A stretch of 46,189 nt of DNA from Flavobacteriales bacterium (GCA_016124845.1 WGMW01000032.1:1-46189), one strand, 5' to 3'. Shown: positions 15,863 to 23,982, counted from the stretch's first letter. The notes: generated from the letters alone by a model not told the origin. Numbers and translations are program-made.

Positions 15863-17305
15863 CTATAAGGTGGTTTTAGTTCGGTCTGAAGAGAAGAATT
15901 GAACAAGGACGAAACTGGCGGCAGAAACCGAAATCCCGAAGAAATTCTCGTCCAATCCGAATGGAAGCTCCAAATCGGATACGATGAGTACAAGGGTAGT
16001 CATTCCTCCCGAGACCATGGCAACAAGTGCCGCCAATGATGATGGCCTCTTCAGCATCAACATGCCCAGAACAGGCACAAAAAGCCCCGAAACCATGAAC
16101 GCGTACGAGTACAGCATCAAATCCAGCACGTTCTGCATCATGGTGGCAAGAAGAATGGCAATGACACCAATGGCCAGCGTGGTCAGTTGCGACCAACGCA
16201 AACTGGTGTTGCTGCCGTGTTTCACCTTGCCGAGAACATCTGTAAGGAAGTTGCCTGATGCTGCCATCAAACAACTGTCTGCCGTGGACATGATGGCCGA
16301 GAAATAGGCCGACATCATCAACCCCATCAAACCGATAGGTAGAATATTGCTCAGCAACAGCGGCAGACCGAGTTCGGCATCCAAATGACCTGTTGCGGGA
16401 TAACCGACCGCTTCGAACATCCCTTGTTCAAACGCCACGCGACCGAAAAGCCCAAGTATCACACCCATAAAGGCCATCACGGGCCATTCGAAAAGTCCTG
16501 CCACGCGCCACGCTTTCTTGGCCGTTTGCTCATCGCGGCACGCATATATGCGTTGGTAGAGCGTCATTCCCACAAACCATATCGGTACAATGGTTATCGC
16601 CCAATTGAAGAATTGCATGAACGAAAGATTGGAGAGTTGCAGCATTTCGGGTTCCGCAATGGAACTGATCGCTTCCCAGCCGCCCACTTTCACGTAACCG
16701 ATGGGAATACCGATAAAAACCAGTCCGCACATGAGAATGATCCATTGAATTGTGTCGGTGTAGATGACCGCTTTGATGCCACCAATGACCGTGTATGCCA
16801 CGGCAATTATGCCCATCATCAGCACCGCTTGCGGAATGGAAATGCTGGGAAAAGTGGCCGCAGCCAACTTCGCGCCAGCCAACACCTGCGAACTTGTAAA
16901 CCCGACATAACCGATCAGCGAGATGATGCCTGCGATGAACGCCACTTTCGAATCGTAGAAATGTTCCAGCATTTCTGGAAAGCTGAGCAGGTTCTTTTTT
17001 CGAGCGATGGGATAAACCTTTGGAATGAGGAAAACCGCGCTGAGCCAAGCACCCAGCAATCCTGTAAAGAGCATCCAACTGCCCGAGATGCCCATCATGA
17101 AACCAAGGCCTCCCAACCCGATGGAAAACCCACCACCGACATCGGTGGCAACCACAGAAAGCCCCACATGGCCCGCGCCCATGGTTCTGCCGCCCACATA
17201 GTAGTCTTCTTCCGAAGTGTTCTTGTTGAGGAAGTAAACACCCACCCCAAGCATGGCCAGGAGATAGGTGATGAATATGGTCAGATCAACCCAATGTATG
17301 CCCAT
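15863..17305 (-). CDS. Sodium:solute symporter (SSS family)
   Basis: 480 residues with about 13 hydrophobic segments, an inner-membrane secondary transporter. The start MGIHWVDLTIFITYLLAMLG, GGRTMGAGHVGLSVVATDVGG and the repeated GIIAVAYTVIGGIKAVIYTD are typical SSSF blocks; the last is the family signature around helices 5-6. It moves an organic solute with sodium ions. The operon (amidohydrolase and two racemases directly downstream) points to an amino acid, acyl amino acid or dipeptide as cargo. It starts 6 bp after the GNAT stop. Confidence 0.93.
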   Translation of the reverse strand: MGIHWVDLTIFITYLLAMLGVGVYFLNKNTSEEDYYVGGRTMGAGHVGLSVVATDVGGGFSIGLGGLGFMMGISGSWMLFTGLLGAWLSAVFLIPKVYPIARKKNLLSFPEMLEHFYDSKVAFIAGIISLIGYVGFTSSQVLAGAKLAAATFPSISIPQAVLMMGIIAVAYTVIGGIKAVIYTDTIQWIILMCGLVFIGIPIGYVKVGGWEAISSIAEPEMLQLSNLSFMQFFNWAITIVPIWFVGMTLYQRIYACRDEQTAKKAWRVAGLFEWPVMAFMGVILGLFGRVAFEQGMFEAVGYPATGHLDAELGLPLLLSNILPIGLMGLMMSAYFSAIMSTADSCLMAASGNFLTDVLGKVKHGSNTSLRWSQLTTLAIGVIAILLATMMQNVLDLMLYSYAFMVSGLFVPVLGMLMLKRPSSLAALVAMVSGGMTTLVLIVSDLELPFGLDENFFGISVSAASFVLVQFFSSDRTKTTL

Positions 17306-17311
17306 ATCGGA

Positions 17312-17767
17312 TCATCGCTTTAGGCGCATCTCCAGATACGGGTTGGTAAAACCGAACTTCTCGTAAAGTTTCTTTGCAGGATTGTTGTGCTCCACATGCA
17401 AGGCAATATCGCCTTTGGCGAAACTCAGTGTCTCCTCCATCAGCTTCTTGCCAATGCCCTGCCCTCGGTAGTCTTGATGCGTGGCGATGTAAACCAAAAT
17501 GTTCTCTGGAATGTAGCCACCCATGCCTGTTCGGTTCACAATCACGGCACCTGTGACCTTGTCCTTATCGTACGAGACAATGACAAACCCACCGAATGAT
17601 GTGGTTTCCTTCACCGCGAAGTTGAGGCACCTTAGAATCTGCTCCTTCGGGTCTCCGTATTCCTGAAGATGTTCGTGAAGAAAATCAACTATTTCGCGCT
17701 TCTGAAGTTCAGACGGACGCTCCAGCGCATCGAACACCCGTGTTTCTATAGAATTTGAAATGATCAT
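17312..17767 (-). CDS. GNAT-family N-acetyltransferase
   Basis: 151 residues, a single GNAT fold. The acetyl-CoA pyrophosphate loop is seen as HQDYRGQGIGKKLMEE (Q/RxxGxG/A pattern), after the beta-strand PENILVYIAT; the final part LHVEHNNPAKKLYEKFGF is the usual C-terminal GNAT block. Target unknown. As first gene of the symporter-amidohydrolase-racemase operon it may acetylate an amino acid or amine handled by the others, working against the M20 enzyme; this is inference. The upstream 150 bp to the divergent ygiD-like gene must hold the operon promoter, but I see no perfect TAnnTTTG box for it. Confidence 0.9.
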   Translation of the reverse strand: MIISNSIETRVFDALERPSELQKREIVDFLHEHLQEYGDPKEQILRCLNFAVKETTSFGGFVIVSYDKDKVTGAVIVNRTGMGGYIPENILVYIATHQDYRGQGIGKKLMEETLSFAKGDIALHVEHNNPAKKLYEKFGFTNPYLEMRLKR

Positions 17768-17900
17768 CCGCCCATTGTAACATCATTAAGCGGAATTCCA
17801 AATTTTCAGGGTTATTTCTTTGATCCATCAAACGGAAACCAGATCGGTTTTGCTTAAATCGGAGAGCATCGCTACCCGACATTTCAAACATTTCCATAAT

Positions 17901-17920
17901 TTCAATGTTTAAACATTGAA
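17901..17920. promoter_or_regulatory. Perfect 20-bp palindrome at the ygiD start, candidate MarR operator
   Basis: TTCAATGTTTAAACATTGAA is a perfect palindrome that runs into the start codon (A of ATG is 17920). Its core at 17902-17919 differs from the marR-promoter site at 9593-9610 in only two of 18 bases. A repressor bound here would block transcription or early elongation of the dioxygenase gene. Confidence 0.75.
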
Positions 17921-18801
17921 TGAAACGGAAATCCTTCATAAAAGCGCTGTCCGCAGCTCCAATCGCACTCTCAATGAATCCACTCAATAGTCTTAGATCG
18001 TTTACAGCAACCTTTTCTTCTACTGAGAAAATGCCCGTGCTTTTTCTGGGTCATGGAAGCCCAATGAACGCCATTGAGGAAAACGACTTCGTACAGAATT
18101 TCCGAAAACTTGGAAGGGAATTGCCGCAACCGAATGCCATTCTGTGTATTTCCGCGCATTGGTACACCAAAGGAACCATGGTCACGGCCATGGAACAACC
18201 AAGAACAATTCACGATTTTGGAGGGTTCCTACAAACGTTGTTCGATGTGCAATATCCAGCTCCAGGTTCACCAGAATTGGCCGTTCAAACACAACGTTTA
18301 TTGGGTAAACATGTCGGGCTCGACCAAGACTGGGGCTTGGATCACGGTACTTGGTCTGTGGTAAAGCATCTTTATCCGAATGCGGATGTACCAGTAATTC
18401 AACTCAGCATCGATTATACTAAACCGCCAGAATATCATTTCCAGTTGGCTTCAAAGCTTCAATCGCTACGCGAAAAGGGCGTTCTGATAATTGGCAGCGG
18501 AAATATTGTTCACAATCTGCGCATGGTAGATTGGCCGAACATCAACAAGGAAAACCACGGATACGATTGGGCCATGGAAGCGCGCACCAGCATCAATTCT
18601 CACATACTGGATGACGATTTCAAACCACTATTGGATTACCGAGATCAAGGAAAAGCCTATCAATTGGCCATTCCAACTCCTGATCACTTTCTTCCGCTTA
18701 TCTACACACTCGGACTGAAAGGAAAATCTGAAGATCTGGAACTCTTCAACGATAAACTGATGGCAGGCTCGCTGAGCATGACCTCGGTGAAGATCGGTTA
18801 G
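17920..18801 (+). CDS. ygiD: 4,5-DOPA dioxygenase extradiol-like protein (LigB family)
   Basis: 293 residues. An N-terminal extension (KRKSFIKALSAAPIALSMNP) looks like a degenerate secretion/Tat-type leader, then the YgiD core begins at MPVLFLGHGSPMNAIEEN. Class III extradiol dioxygenase signs: GHGSPMNAI, SAHWYTKGT, QPRTIHDFGGF, WGLDHGTWSVV, GSGNIVHNLR and PTPDHFLPL, carrying the His residues of the metal site. It would open catechol rings such as DOPA; the physiological substrate in bacteria is unclear. The upstream palindrome suggests control by the window's MarR protein. Its stop overlaps the stop of the convergent methyltransferase gene by a few bases. Confidence 0.93.
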   Translation: MKRKSFIKALSAAPIALSMNPLNSLRSFTATFSSTEKMPVLFLGHGSPMNAIEENDFVQNFRKLGRELPQPNAILCISAHWYTKGTMVTAMEQPRTIHDFGGFLQTLFDVQYPAPGSPELAVQTQRLLGKHVGLDQDWGLDHGTWSVVKHLYPNADVPVIQLSIDYTKPPEYHFQLASKLQSLREKGVLIIGSGNIVHNLRMVDWPNINKENHGYDWAMEARTSINSHILDDDFKPLLDYRDQGKAYQLAIPTPDHFLPLIYTLGLKGKSEDLELFNDKLMAGSLSMTSVKIG

Positions 18802-19562
18802 CTTTTATCCACCCGATAGACCTTGTCGCCATACCCTAAGCGGTAGCGGTCGCGGAGTTCATCGCCTACCTCTTCTGCCATATCGATGCGCTGCGCGTTG
18901 AAGCCGACCACTTCCAATTTTGAGGGATAGTCCATTCCGTACAGACGCACATGGTCTTTCTGCCAATAGTATTTCACTCGATCTTCCTCAGAAGTGATAT
19001 TTGGGTCTTCCAGCGTGGTTTCATTCGTATAATCGATCGGAACTTGGAAAATGCCGAATCCGCCTGGTTTCATCACGCGGTAGAGCTCGCTCATGGCTTT
19101 GTGGTCATCATCCACATGCTCCAAAACATGGTTACAGAAAATGACATCGAAGGTGTTGTCCTCAAACGGCATGTCCTGAATATCGCACTTCACATCCGCC
19201 AAAGGCGAAAAGAGATCGGCCGTGGTCAGATCCAAATGTTTCATCTTCCTAAAACGACCTAAAAAGGGTTGCTCGGGCGCGATGTGCAACATCTTTCGAG
19301 GCTTGGTAAAGAAGTCCGTTCGTTCTTTGAGATAAAGCCAAAGCACACGGTGTCTTTCAAGCGTTAAGCACTTAGGGCAAAGCACGTTCTCACGTTTGGC
19401 AGCACCATCATAACCATACGGTAAAAACTTACGGAAATGGCCTTCGCAAACGGGACATTCGTACTTGTTCCCACCATAAAAAACAGGCGAAAAGAAACTG
19501 AAGATGTAGCTCAGTCTAATGAGGATTGGGCGCGGGATGGTTCTGAGCAGGAAATGAAACAA
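18798..19562 (-). CDS. Class I SAM-dependent methyltransferase with N-terminal zinc-ribbon-like motif
   Basis: 254 residues. Near the N-terminus two Cys pairs, ECPVCEGHF and VLCPKCLTLERHR, are spaced like a small zinc knuckle. Residues about 85-190 form a Methyltransf_11 domain: MLHIAPEQPFLGRFRK (an altered SAM-binding motif I), DVKCDIQDMPFEDNTFDVIF and CNHVLEHVDDDHKAMSELYRV, with VMKPGGFGIFQVP after it. Substrate unknown. Proteins of this architecture occur beside map in other Bacteroidota (from memory), and map lies 141 bp upstream here, separated by a family B repeat. Confidence 0.88.
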   Translation of the reverse strand: MFHFLLRTIPRPILIRLSYIFSFFSPVFYGGNKYECPVCEGHFRKFLPYGYDGAAKRENVLCPKCLTLERHRVLWLYLKERTDFFTKPRKMLHIAPEQPFLGRFRKMKHLDLTTADLFSPLADVKCDIQDMPFEDNTFDVIFCNHVLEHVDDDHKAMSELYRVMKPGGFGIFQVPIDYTNETTLEDPNITSEEDRVKYYWQKDHVRLYGMDYPSKLEVVGFNAQRIDMAEEVGDELRDRYRLGYGDKVYRVDKS

Positions 19563-19605
19563 CCTTCGGAATTATTAATTGATAATTATGAGTGAAATTC
19601 GTTTG

Positions 19606-19699
19606 GTCACGGATGCGCAGATTGCCACAGATTTTCACGGAGAGAACTTAAATCATCACTGAAATCAGAGCAAATCTGTGCATCTGTGGCTATTTCATG
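19606..19699 (+). repeat. Repeat family B copy
   Basis: CACGGATGCGCAGATTGCC, CACAGATTTTCACGGAGAG and AAATCTGTGCATCTGTGGC, ending in TATTTCATG exactly as the copy at 4485-4568 does. It fills the gap between map and the methyltransferase gene. Confidence 0.8.
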
Positions 19700-19703
19700 T
19701 TCA

Positions 19704-20528
19704 TCATTTCTCTACTGGAGTTTGATAAAACGATTGTCTGTCTTTGAACGGATCTTCCAAACCAAGTGCATCATACACGTACTTGAACGTGGAAAGAATC
19801 TCAGGTTTTCCACCAACGATGGCCACATCATGCTCGAAGTGTGCGGAAGGTTTTCCATCCAATGTAACGATGGTCCAGCCATCTTCCAATTGTGCAACAT
19901 CGGCTGTTCCAAGATTGATCATCGGCTCAATGGCCAACACCAGACCTTCCTTCATCTTTTTACCATCTCCTCGCTTTCCATAGTTCGGAAGTTCGGGATC
20001 TTCGTGCATGCTCTTGCCCAGACCATGACCTACCAATTCCCTCACAACTCCGTAACCATGTTTTTCGGCATGATGCTGCACCGCGTAGCCCACATCTCCA
20101 ATTCGATTTCCAGATCGGATCTGCTCAATTCCGAGGTAAAGACTTTCTTCTGTCACTTTCAGAAGCTTCTTCACTTCATCCTTGATCTCACCAACGGCAA
20201 ATGTGAACGCATGATCGCCATAGTAACCGTTCAGAATCGCGCCACAGTCAACAGAAATGATGTCGCCTTCTTCCAGCGCTTTATCGGAAGGAATTCCATG
20301 GACCACCTGCTCGTTTACAGAAGTACAAAGCGTATTCGGGAAACCACCGTAACCTAAAAACCCTGGCACGGCACCTTGGTCGCGGATGTATTCTTCGGCC
20401 ACTTTATCCAATTCCAATGGCGTAACGCCTGGTCTGATGAGTTTGGCCACTTCGCCCAACGTGCGCGAAACCACCAAGGCGCTCTCCCGCATCAATTCAA
20501 TCTGCTCTTTCGTCTTCAGTACTGCCAT
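19704..20528 (-). CDS. map: Type I methionyl aminopeptidase
   Basis: 274 residues, standard type I length. The start MAVLKTKEQIELMRESALVV is typical. Two-metal site: DCGAILNGYYGDHAFTF (both Asp), the His of ELVGHGLGKSMHEDP, Glu in LAIEPMINLG and Glu in FEHDVAIVGG. It removes the initiator methionine from nascent proteins in the cytosol. Its ATG overlaps the stop of the HAD gene in a TAATG junction, so the two are translationally coupled. Confidence 0.97.
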   Translation of the reverse strand: MAVLKTKEQIELMRESALVVSRTLGEVAKLIRPGVTPLELDKVAEEYIRDQGAVPGFLGYGGFPNTLCTSVNEQVVHGIPSDKALEEGDIISVDCGAILNGYYGDHAFTFAVGEIKDEVKKLLKVTEESLYLGIEQIRSGNRIGDVGYAVQHHAEKHGYGVVRELVGHGLGKSMHEDPELPNYGKRGDGKKMKEGLVLAIEPMINLGTADVAQLEDGWTIVTLDGKPSAHFEHDVAIVGGKPEILSTFKYVYDALGLEDPFKDRQSFYQTPVEK

Positions 20529-20962
20529 TATCCTCCAAACAATTTTCCGAACATTCCTTTACTCTTCTGCTTCGGCTGATGCATCTGTTCGCCAGCCGCT
20601 TCTGGATGAATGATTCTGAATATCTCGCCCCAACCGATAAATCCACCTACGTTCCGATCATCAATGAACAGATCGCAATCAATTTTGCGGCTGGCTTCAT
20701 TCGAATCAAACTGCTCTTCGGGAAAACTTCTGTTCACCGCATAGAACTCAATTCCGTTCTGACGGCAGTATTCCACGGCTTCATCCAAGGTTTTTCCATG
20801 GCGGAACGTCCATAGAATTAATCTGTGACCGCGTTTCTGAAGTTCCTTCAGCGTAGCAAACGCAAAGGGCATTTCTTTGCCAATAGCAGGGTATTTGTGC
20901 TCCACCACGGTTCCGTCAAAATCGACCGCAATGACCAGCGATTTGCCCATCATCATATCCAT
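20528..20962 (-). CDS. HAD-family hydrolase of the BT0820 type
   Basis: 144 residues. HAD motif I is AVDFDGTVVEHKYPAIG (D14 and D16), motif II region is HRLILWTFRHG, and the closing acidic motif is CDLFIDDRNVGGFIGW. It lacks a cap domain and matches the small BT_0820-like HAD group of Bacteroidota; the substrate is unknown. Several ATGs occur at the start (MDMMMGK), so the exact initiation may be up to 12 bp later. A family A repeat lies upstream. Confidence 0.9.
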   Translation of the reverse strand: MDMMMGKSLVIAVDFDGTVVEHKYPAIGKEMPFAFATLKELQKRGHRLILWTFRHGKTLDEAVEYCRQNGIEFYAVNRSFPEEQFDSNEASRKIDCDLFIDDRNVGGFIGWGEIFRIIHPEAAGEQMHQPKQKSKGMFGKLFGG

Positions 20963-20985
20963 GCCGCGAAGTTAGGTATTGTGTT

Positions 20986-21013
20986 CCTCACGCAAAGGCG
21001 CAAAGACGCTAAG
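20986..21013 (-). repeat. Short copy of repeat family A
   Basis: Contains TCACGCAAAGGCGCAAAGAC, the reverse of the GCGTCTTTGCGCCTTTGCGTGA phrase that occurs widely in Bacteroidota intergenic DNA. Followed at once by a family B copy. Confidence 0.75.
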
Positions 21014-21040
21014 TGTACAATTGCTTTGAAAACATGAATT

Positions 21041-21121
21041 CGCCACGGATGCACAGATTTTCTCGGATTTCTCTGACTCATCTCTGTGAAAATCTGTGGT
21101 AATCTGTGCATCAGTGGCTAA
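21041..21121 (+). repeat. Repeat family B copy
   Basis: CGCCACGGATGCACAGATTT, then CTCTGTGAAAATCTGTGG and TAATCTGTGCATCAGTGGC. Together with 20986-21013 it fills the space between gpmA and the HAD gene. Confidence 0.8.
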
Positions 21122-21129
21122 ATAATGTC

Positions 21130-21744
21130 TTAGATGTAATCTGTCCGAATTACGTTCAGATCCTTATCGAACTCGTACAGCTTCGGTTTACCTGTTGGCA
21201 CTTCCGTTTTCAGGATTTCCTCTGGAGACAGTTTTTCGAGATACATGATCAATGCACGAAGGCTGTTTCCATGAGCCGCAATGATAATGGTCTTGCCTGC
21301 TTTCAGTTCTGGTTCAATCACCTCTTTGAAATAAGGCAGTACGCGGTCGGCCGTTCCTTTCAGACTTTCACCTCCCGGAGGTGGTGTATCGAAACTTCTT
21401 CTCCAAATATGAACCTGCTCTGCACCGAACTGTGCCCGTGCCTCGTCCTTGTTCATGCCTTGCAGGTCGCCATACATGCGCTCGTTCAGGGCTTCATTCT
21501 CAACTACTTCAAGATCAGGTTGACCAATCACTTCCAAAATATTCTTCAGCGTATTCTGAGCACGCACCAAGGCTGAGGTGAAACCCTTGTCGAATTTGTA
21601 ACCTTTCAGTTTCTCGCCAGCTTCCTTTGCTTCCGCAACTCCTTTCGGAGCAAGGTCAACGTTGACCCAACCCGTAAAGCGGTTCTCTGCGTTCCATTGC
21701 GATTGTCCGTGGCGGACGATGACCAGTTTTGCGTATGGTTTCAT
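21130..21744 (-). CDS. gpmA: 2,3-bisphosphoglycerate-dependent phosphoglycerate mutase
   Basis: 204 residues, the short form of dPGM. RHGQSQWNAENRFTGW carries the phospho-accepting H12; further blocks are TSALVRAQNTL, NEALNERMYGDLQGMNKDEA, IWRRSFDTPPPGGESL and the second His in IIAAHGNSLRALI. It interconverts 3- and 2-phosphoglycerate in glycolysis and gluconeogenesis. A single-gene unit with repeats on both sides. Confidence 0.97.
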   Translation of the reverse strand: MKPYAKLVIVRHGQSQWNAENRFTGWVNVDLAPKGVAEAKEAGEKLKGYKFDKGFTSALVRAQNTLKNILEVIGQPDLEVVENEALNERMYGDLQGMNKDEARAQFGAEQVHIWRRSFDTPPPGGESLKGTADRVLPYFKEVIEPELKAGKTIIIAAHGNSLRALIMYLEKLSPEEILKTEVPTGKPKLYEFDKDLNVIRTDYI

Positions 21745-21894
21745 TTAGTATTCAGTTGATTAGTTGACCAGTTAATTAGTTTGTATGGGTAGCGAATAAC
21801 GAATAAGTACGAATATGCGAATACGTCAAAACCAACAGAATTGCTATTGAATTCAACTTTATAAACTCCGTCAACTCTGTAAACTTATCTCTTG
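21745..21894. repeat. Micro-repeat cluster: GCGAATAAC words and AACTNNGTAAAC words
   Basis: Three phrase types in a row: GTTGATTAGTTGACCAGTTAA; four spaced GAATA words (GCGAATAACGAATAAGTAC, then GAATATGCGAATACG); and AACTTTATAAACTCCGTCAAC with CTCTGTAAAC. No gene is visible. Similar phrase repeats are scattered in Bacteroidota genomes (general knowledge). Confidence 0.55.
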
Positions 21895-22434
21895 TCACTC
21901 GTCCCACTCCAAAGAGTATTTCGTTTCAATTTTGCGTTCCGCGATGCGCTTCAAGTGTCCTTTTACTGAACGCTGCCGATGCGTGTTCAATCGATCGATG
22001 AGCGTGATTCCGTTCAGTTGATCGATACCCTGCTGCACCAAACGGGCCGCAAGGTCGGAAAACGTTGCCGTTTGTTCCTTCAGATCCCCATCAAAAAAAC
22101 AGACCTCTATTTGTTTTGGCCGTTCGATGGAAACCGACAGCCTCGGAAGACTAATATCTTCTTCCAATCCTGAAACCAACGGAGCTTTACTCGAAATCAG
22201 CTTCGGATTGATGAAAACAGCCTCAAAATCTTCAGGTTTTGGACGTGCATAATTGAGGTTGATGATAAATGCCTGCAAATTCAGTCCAACGTGCTTGGCC
22301 GAAACCAACGGACAGGCCAATTGCTTCTGTAGATTTTGCATTTCAAGAATCAGTTCAGCAGCATTCGTTGCATCACCGATAGGCAAAGCCACCGAACGAT
22401 AGATCGCGTTTCCGTACGCCTGCACGTTCGCCAT
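21895..22434 (-). CDS. Peptide deformylase-like protein lacking the active site
   Basis: 179 residues from ATG 22434, whose first base is shared with the last base of the leucyl aminopeptidase stop (TAATG). An upstream extension of the frame to 22557 lies inside that gene and is rejected. Length and order match peptide deformylase throughout: VQAYGNAIYRSVALPI, FEAVFINPKLISSKA, the tail FDGDLKEQTATFSDLAARLV and GITLIDRLN. Yet all three active motifs are ruined: GxGLAxxQ reads HVGLNLQ (48-54), EGCLS reads EEDISLP (91-97, metal Cys gone), and HExDH reads QGIDQ (135-139, both metal His and the catalytic Glu gone). It cannot be a normal metallo-deformylase. It may bind nascent peptides or ribosomes, or have a new role. 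Confidence 0.88.
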   Translation of the reverse strand: MANVQAYGNAIYRSVALPIGDATNAAELILEMQNLQKQLACPLVSAKHVGLNLQAFIINLNYARPKPEDFEAVFINPKLISSKAPLVSGLEEDISLPRLSVSIERPKQIEVCFFDGDLKEQTATFSDLAARLVQQGIDQLNGITLIDRLNTHRQRSVKGHLKRIAERKIETKYSLEWDE

Positions 22435-23867
22435 TAGGCGTAATTGTTCTTGATGAAATGGTACAACAATCGCACGCCCGTTCCCGTGCCGCCCTTCAAC
22501 CGATAATCCTTGGTGCTGTCCATGAACGCGGGTCCCGCAATATCCAAGTGGATCCAAGGATAATCCGTGAAATGATGGAGGAATGTTGCAGCCGTGATAT
22601 TACCACCTGCTGCACCTCCAATATTCTTAATATCAGCCACTTCCGACTTTATCGCATCGTGGAACTCCTTCCACATCGGGAACTCCATCAAACGCTCGTA
22701 GACGGTTTCGCCACTCGCTTTCAATTGTTCCTTTTGAGGTGCTTTATCGGCACACATGGAAATTCCGTGATAATCGGTTATTCGAGCCGCAGCGCCTGTC
22801 AAGGTCGCCAGGTCGATAACCAGTTCAGGCTTGTATTGCTTGGCGTAATGCAGCGCATCGGCCAGAATCAAACGGCCTTCCGCATCGGTGTTCAAAACCT
22901 CCACGGTCGAACCGCTCATCATGGTAATGACATCATCGGCCACCAGCGCTTTTCCATCAATGCGATTGTCCGTTGCGGGAATAAGACCGATCACGTGAAC
23001 AGGCAACTTATTGGCCGAAATGGCTGCCATCGTTCCGCACACGGCCGCGCCACCGCCCATATCGCATTTCATATTGGCCATCTGAACGGTCTTTACGTTG
23101 TAACCACCTGTGTCATAAACAACGCCTTTACCTACCAGAACGATCGGCTTCTTGTTCTTGGCATTCTTCGGTTTCCATTCGAGGATGTTGAAGGTCGGTG
23201 GCTCCACCGAACCTTTGTTCACACCCAAAAGACCGCCCATTTTCAGCTTCTCGATCTTCTTCTTGTCGAAGGTGGTTGTGGTAAAACCTGTGGCTTTCCC
23301 GAGTTCACCTATGCGTTTGCTCCATTCGGTCGCAGTAAGCGTAATGACGGGTTCATTCACAAAATCGCGCGCAGCGAAAACGGCCGAAAGCAATCCTGAA
23401 AGTTCATCCAATTCCTTTTGAGACAGATCGGAAACCACACTCAGTTTCTGAAGCGTGTTCGGTTTCTTTCCATCGCCTGTTTTGTAGGTAAGAAACTGAT
23501 AGTTTGAAAGTGCAATTCCTTCCAAAACCGCCAACAGCTCATCTTTCTCAAGACCCAAATTCACGATACTGGCCGATTTCGATCTCTCGCGATTGAGAAG
23601 CGTCTTCAGCTTGGTTCCGAGCACACGCGCATGCTGCAAACGATAGCTGTTCTCCGCGTCCTTCTTCGGTTTGGCAACTGCCATTCCATCCTGAGATGAA
23701 GGAACAAAAAACACCAGTTCATCATCTCCAACCCGTTCTTCCACTTTGGTTTTCAGGTCTCCAAGTGCATCTATCTTTCCAAGATCATCTTTGGACGAAA
23801 CCAAATAAATGACCGCACCACTTGGCTTGGATGCTTTCTTCAATTCAATCAATCCACTACTCTTCAT
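22434..23867 (-). CDS. Leucyl aminopeptidase family protein (M17)
   Basis: 477 residues from ATG 23867; an alternative start 42 bp upstream adds MVAIGYLARPKNQR, which does not look like family sequence. The N-terminal domain (1 to about 160) is divergent. The catalytic domain has the two-zinc site: VGKGVVYDTGGYNVK (K247, D252), MKCDMGGGAAV (D269) and NTDAEGRLILADAL (D328, E330, R332). It removes N-terminal residues from peptides in the cytosol, probably as a hexamer. The last codon overlaps the start of the deformylase-like gene, so both are made together. Confidence 0.95.
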   Translation of the reverse strand: MKSSGLIELKKASKPSGAVIYLVSSKDDLGKIDALGDLKTKVEERVGDDELVFFVPSSQDGMAVAKPKKDAENSYRLQHARVLGTKLKTLLNRERSKSASIVNLGLEKDELLAVLEGIALSNYQFLTYKTGDGKKPNTLQKLSVVSDLSQKELDELSGLLSAVFAARDFVNEPVITLTATEWSKRIGELGKATGFTTTTFDKKKIEKLKMGGLLGVNKGSVEPPTFNILEWKPKNAKNKKPIVLVGKGVVYDTGGYNVKTVQMANMKCDMGGGAAVCGTMAAISANKLPVHVIGLIPATDNRIDGKALVADDVITMMSGSTVEVLNTDAEGRLILADALHYAKQYKPELVIDLATLTGAAARITDYHGISMCADKAPQKEQLKASGETVYERLMEFPMWKEFHDAIKSEVADIKNIGGAAGGNITAATFLHHFTDYPWIHLDIAGPAFMDSTKDYRLKGGTGTGVRLLYHFIKNNYA

Positions 23868-23982
23868 TCGCTGATTTTTAGGGCGCGCAAGGTAACCAAT
23901 TGCAACCAAGCCGTTACCAATACCTTACCTATTGTTAAAGTCGTTGCCAATTTGGCTTCTGAAACTGGTTTCATCGCCACAA

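Noticed and set aside
16385-17323. A long plus-strand frame of 312 codons opposite the symporter gene
   Set aside because: It is antisense to the clear SSS gene; composition (His/Arg-rich) is typical of an antisense shadow.
17709-17987. A 92-codon minus-strand frame spanning the ygiD/GNAT intergenic region
   Set aside because: It overlaps both coding regions and the operator palindrome and has no recognisable features.
22435-22557. Upstream extension of the deformylase-like gene
   Set aside because: It overlaps the leucyl aminopeptidase coding sequence and adds non-family residues; the TAATG-coupled ATG at 22434 is the clear start.
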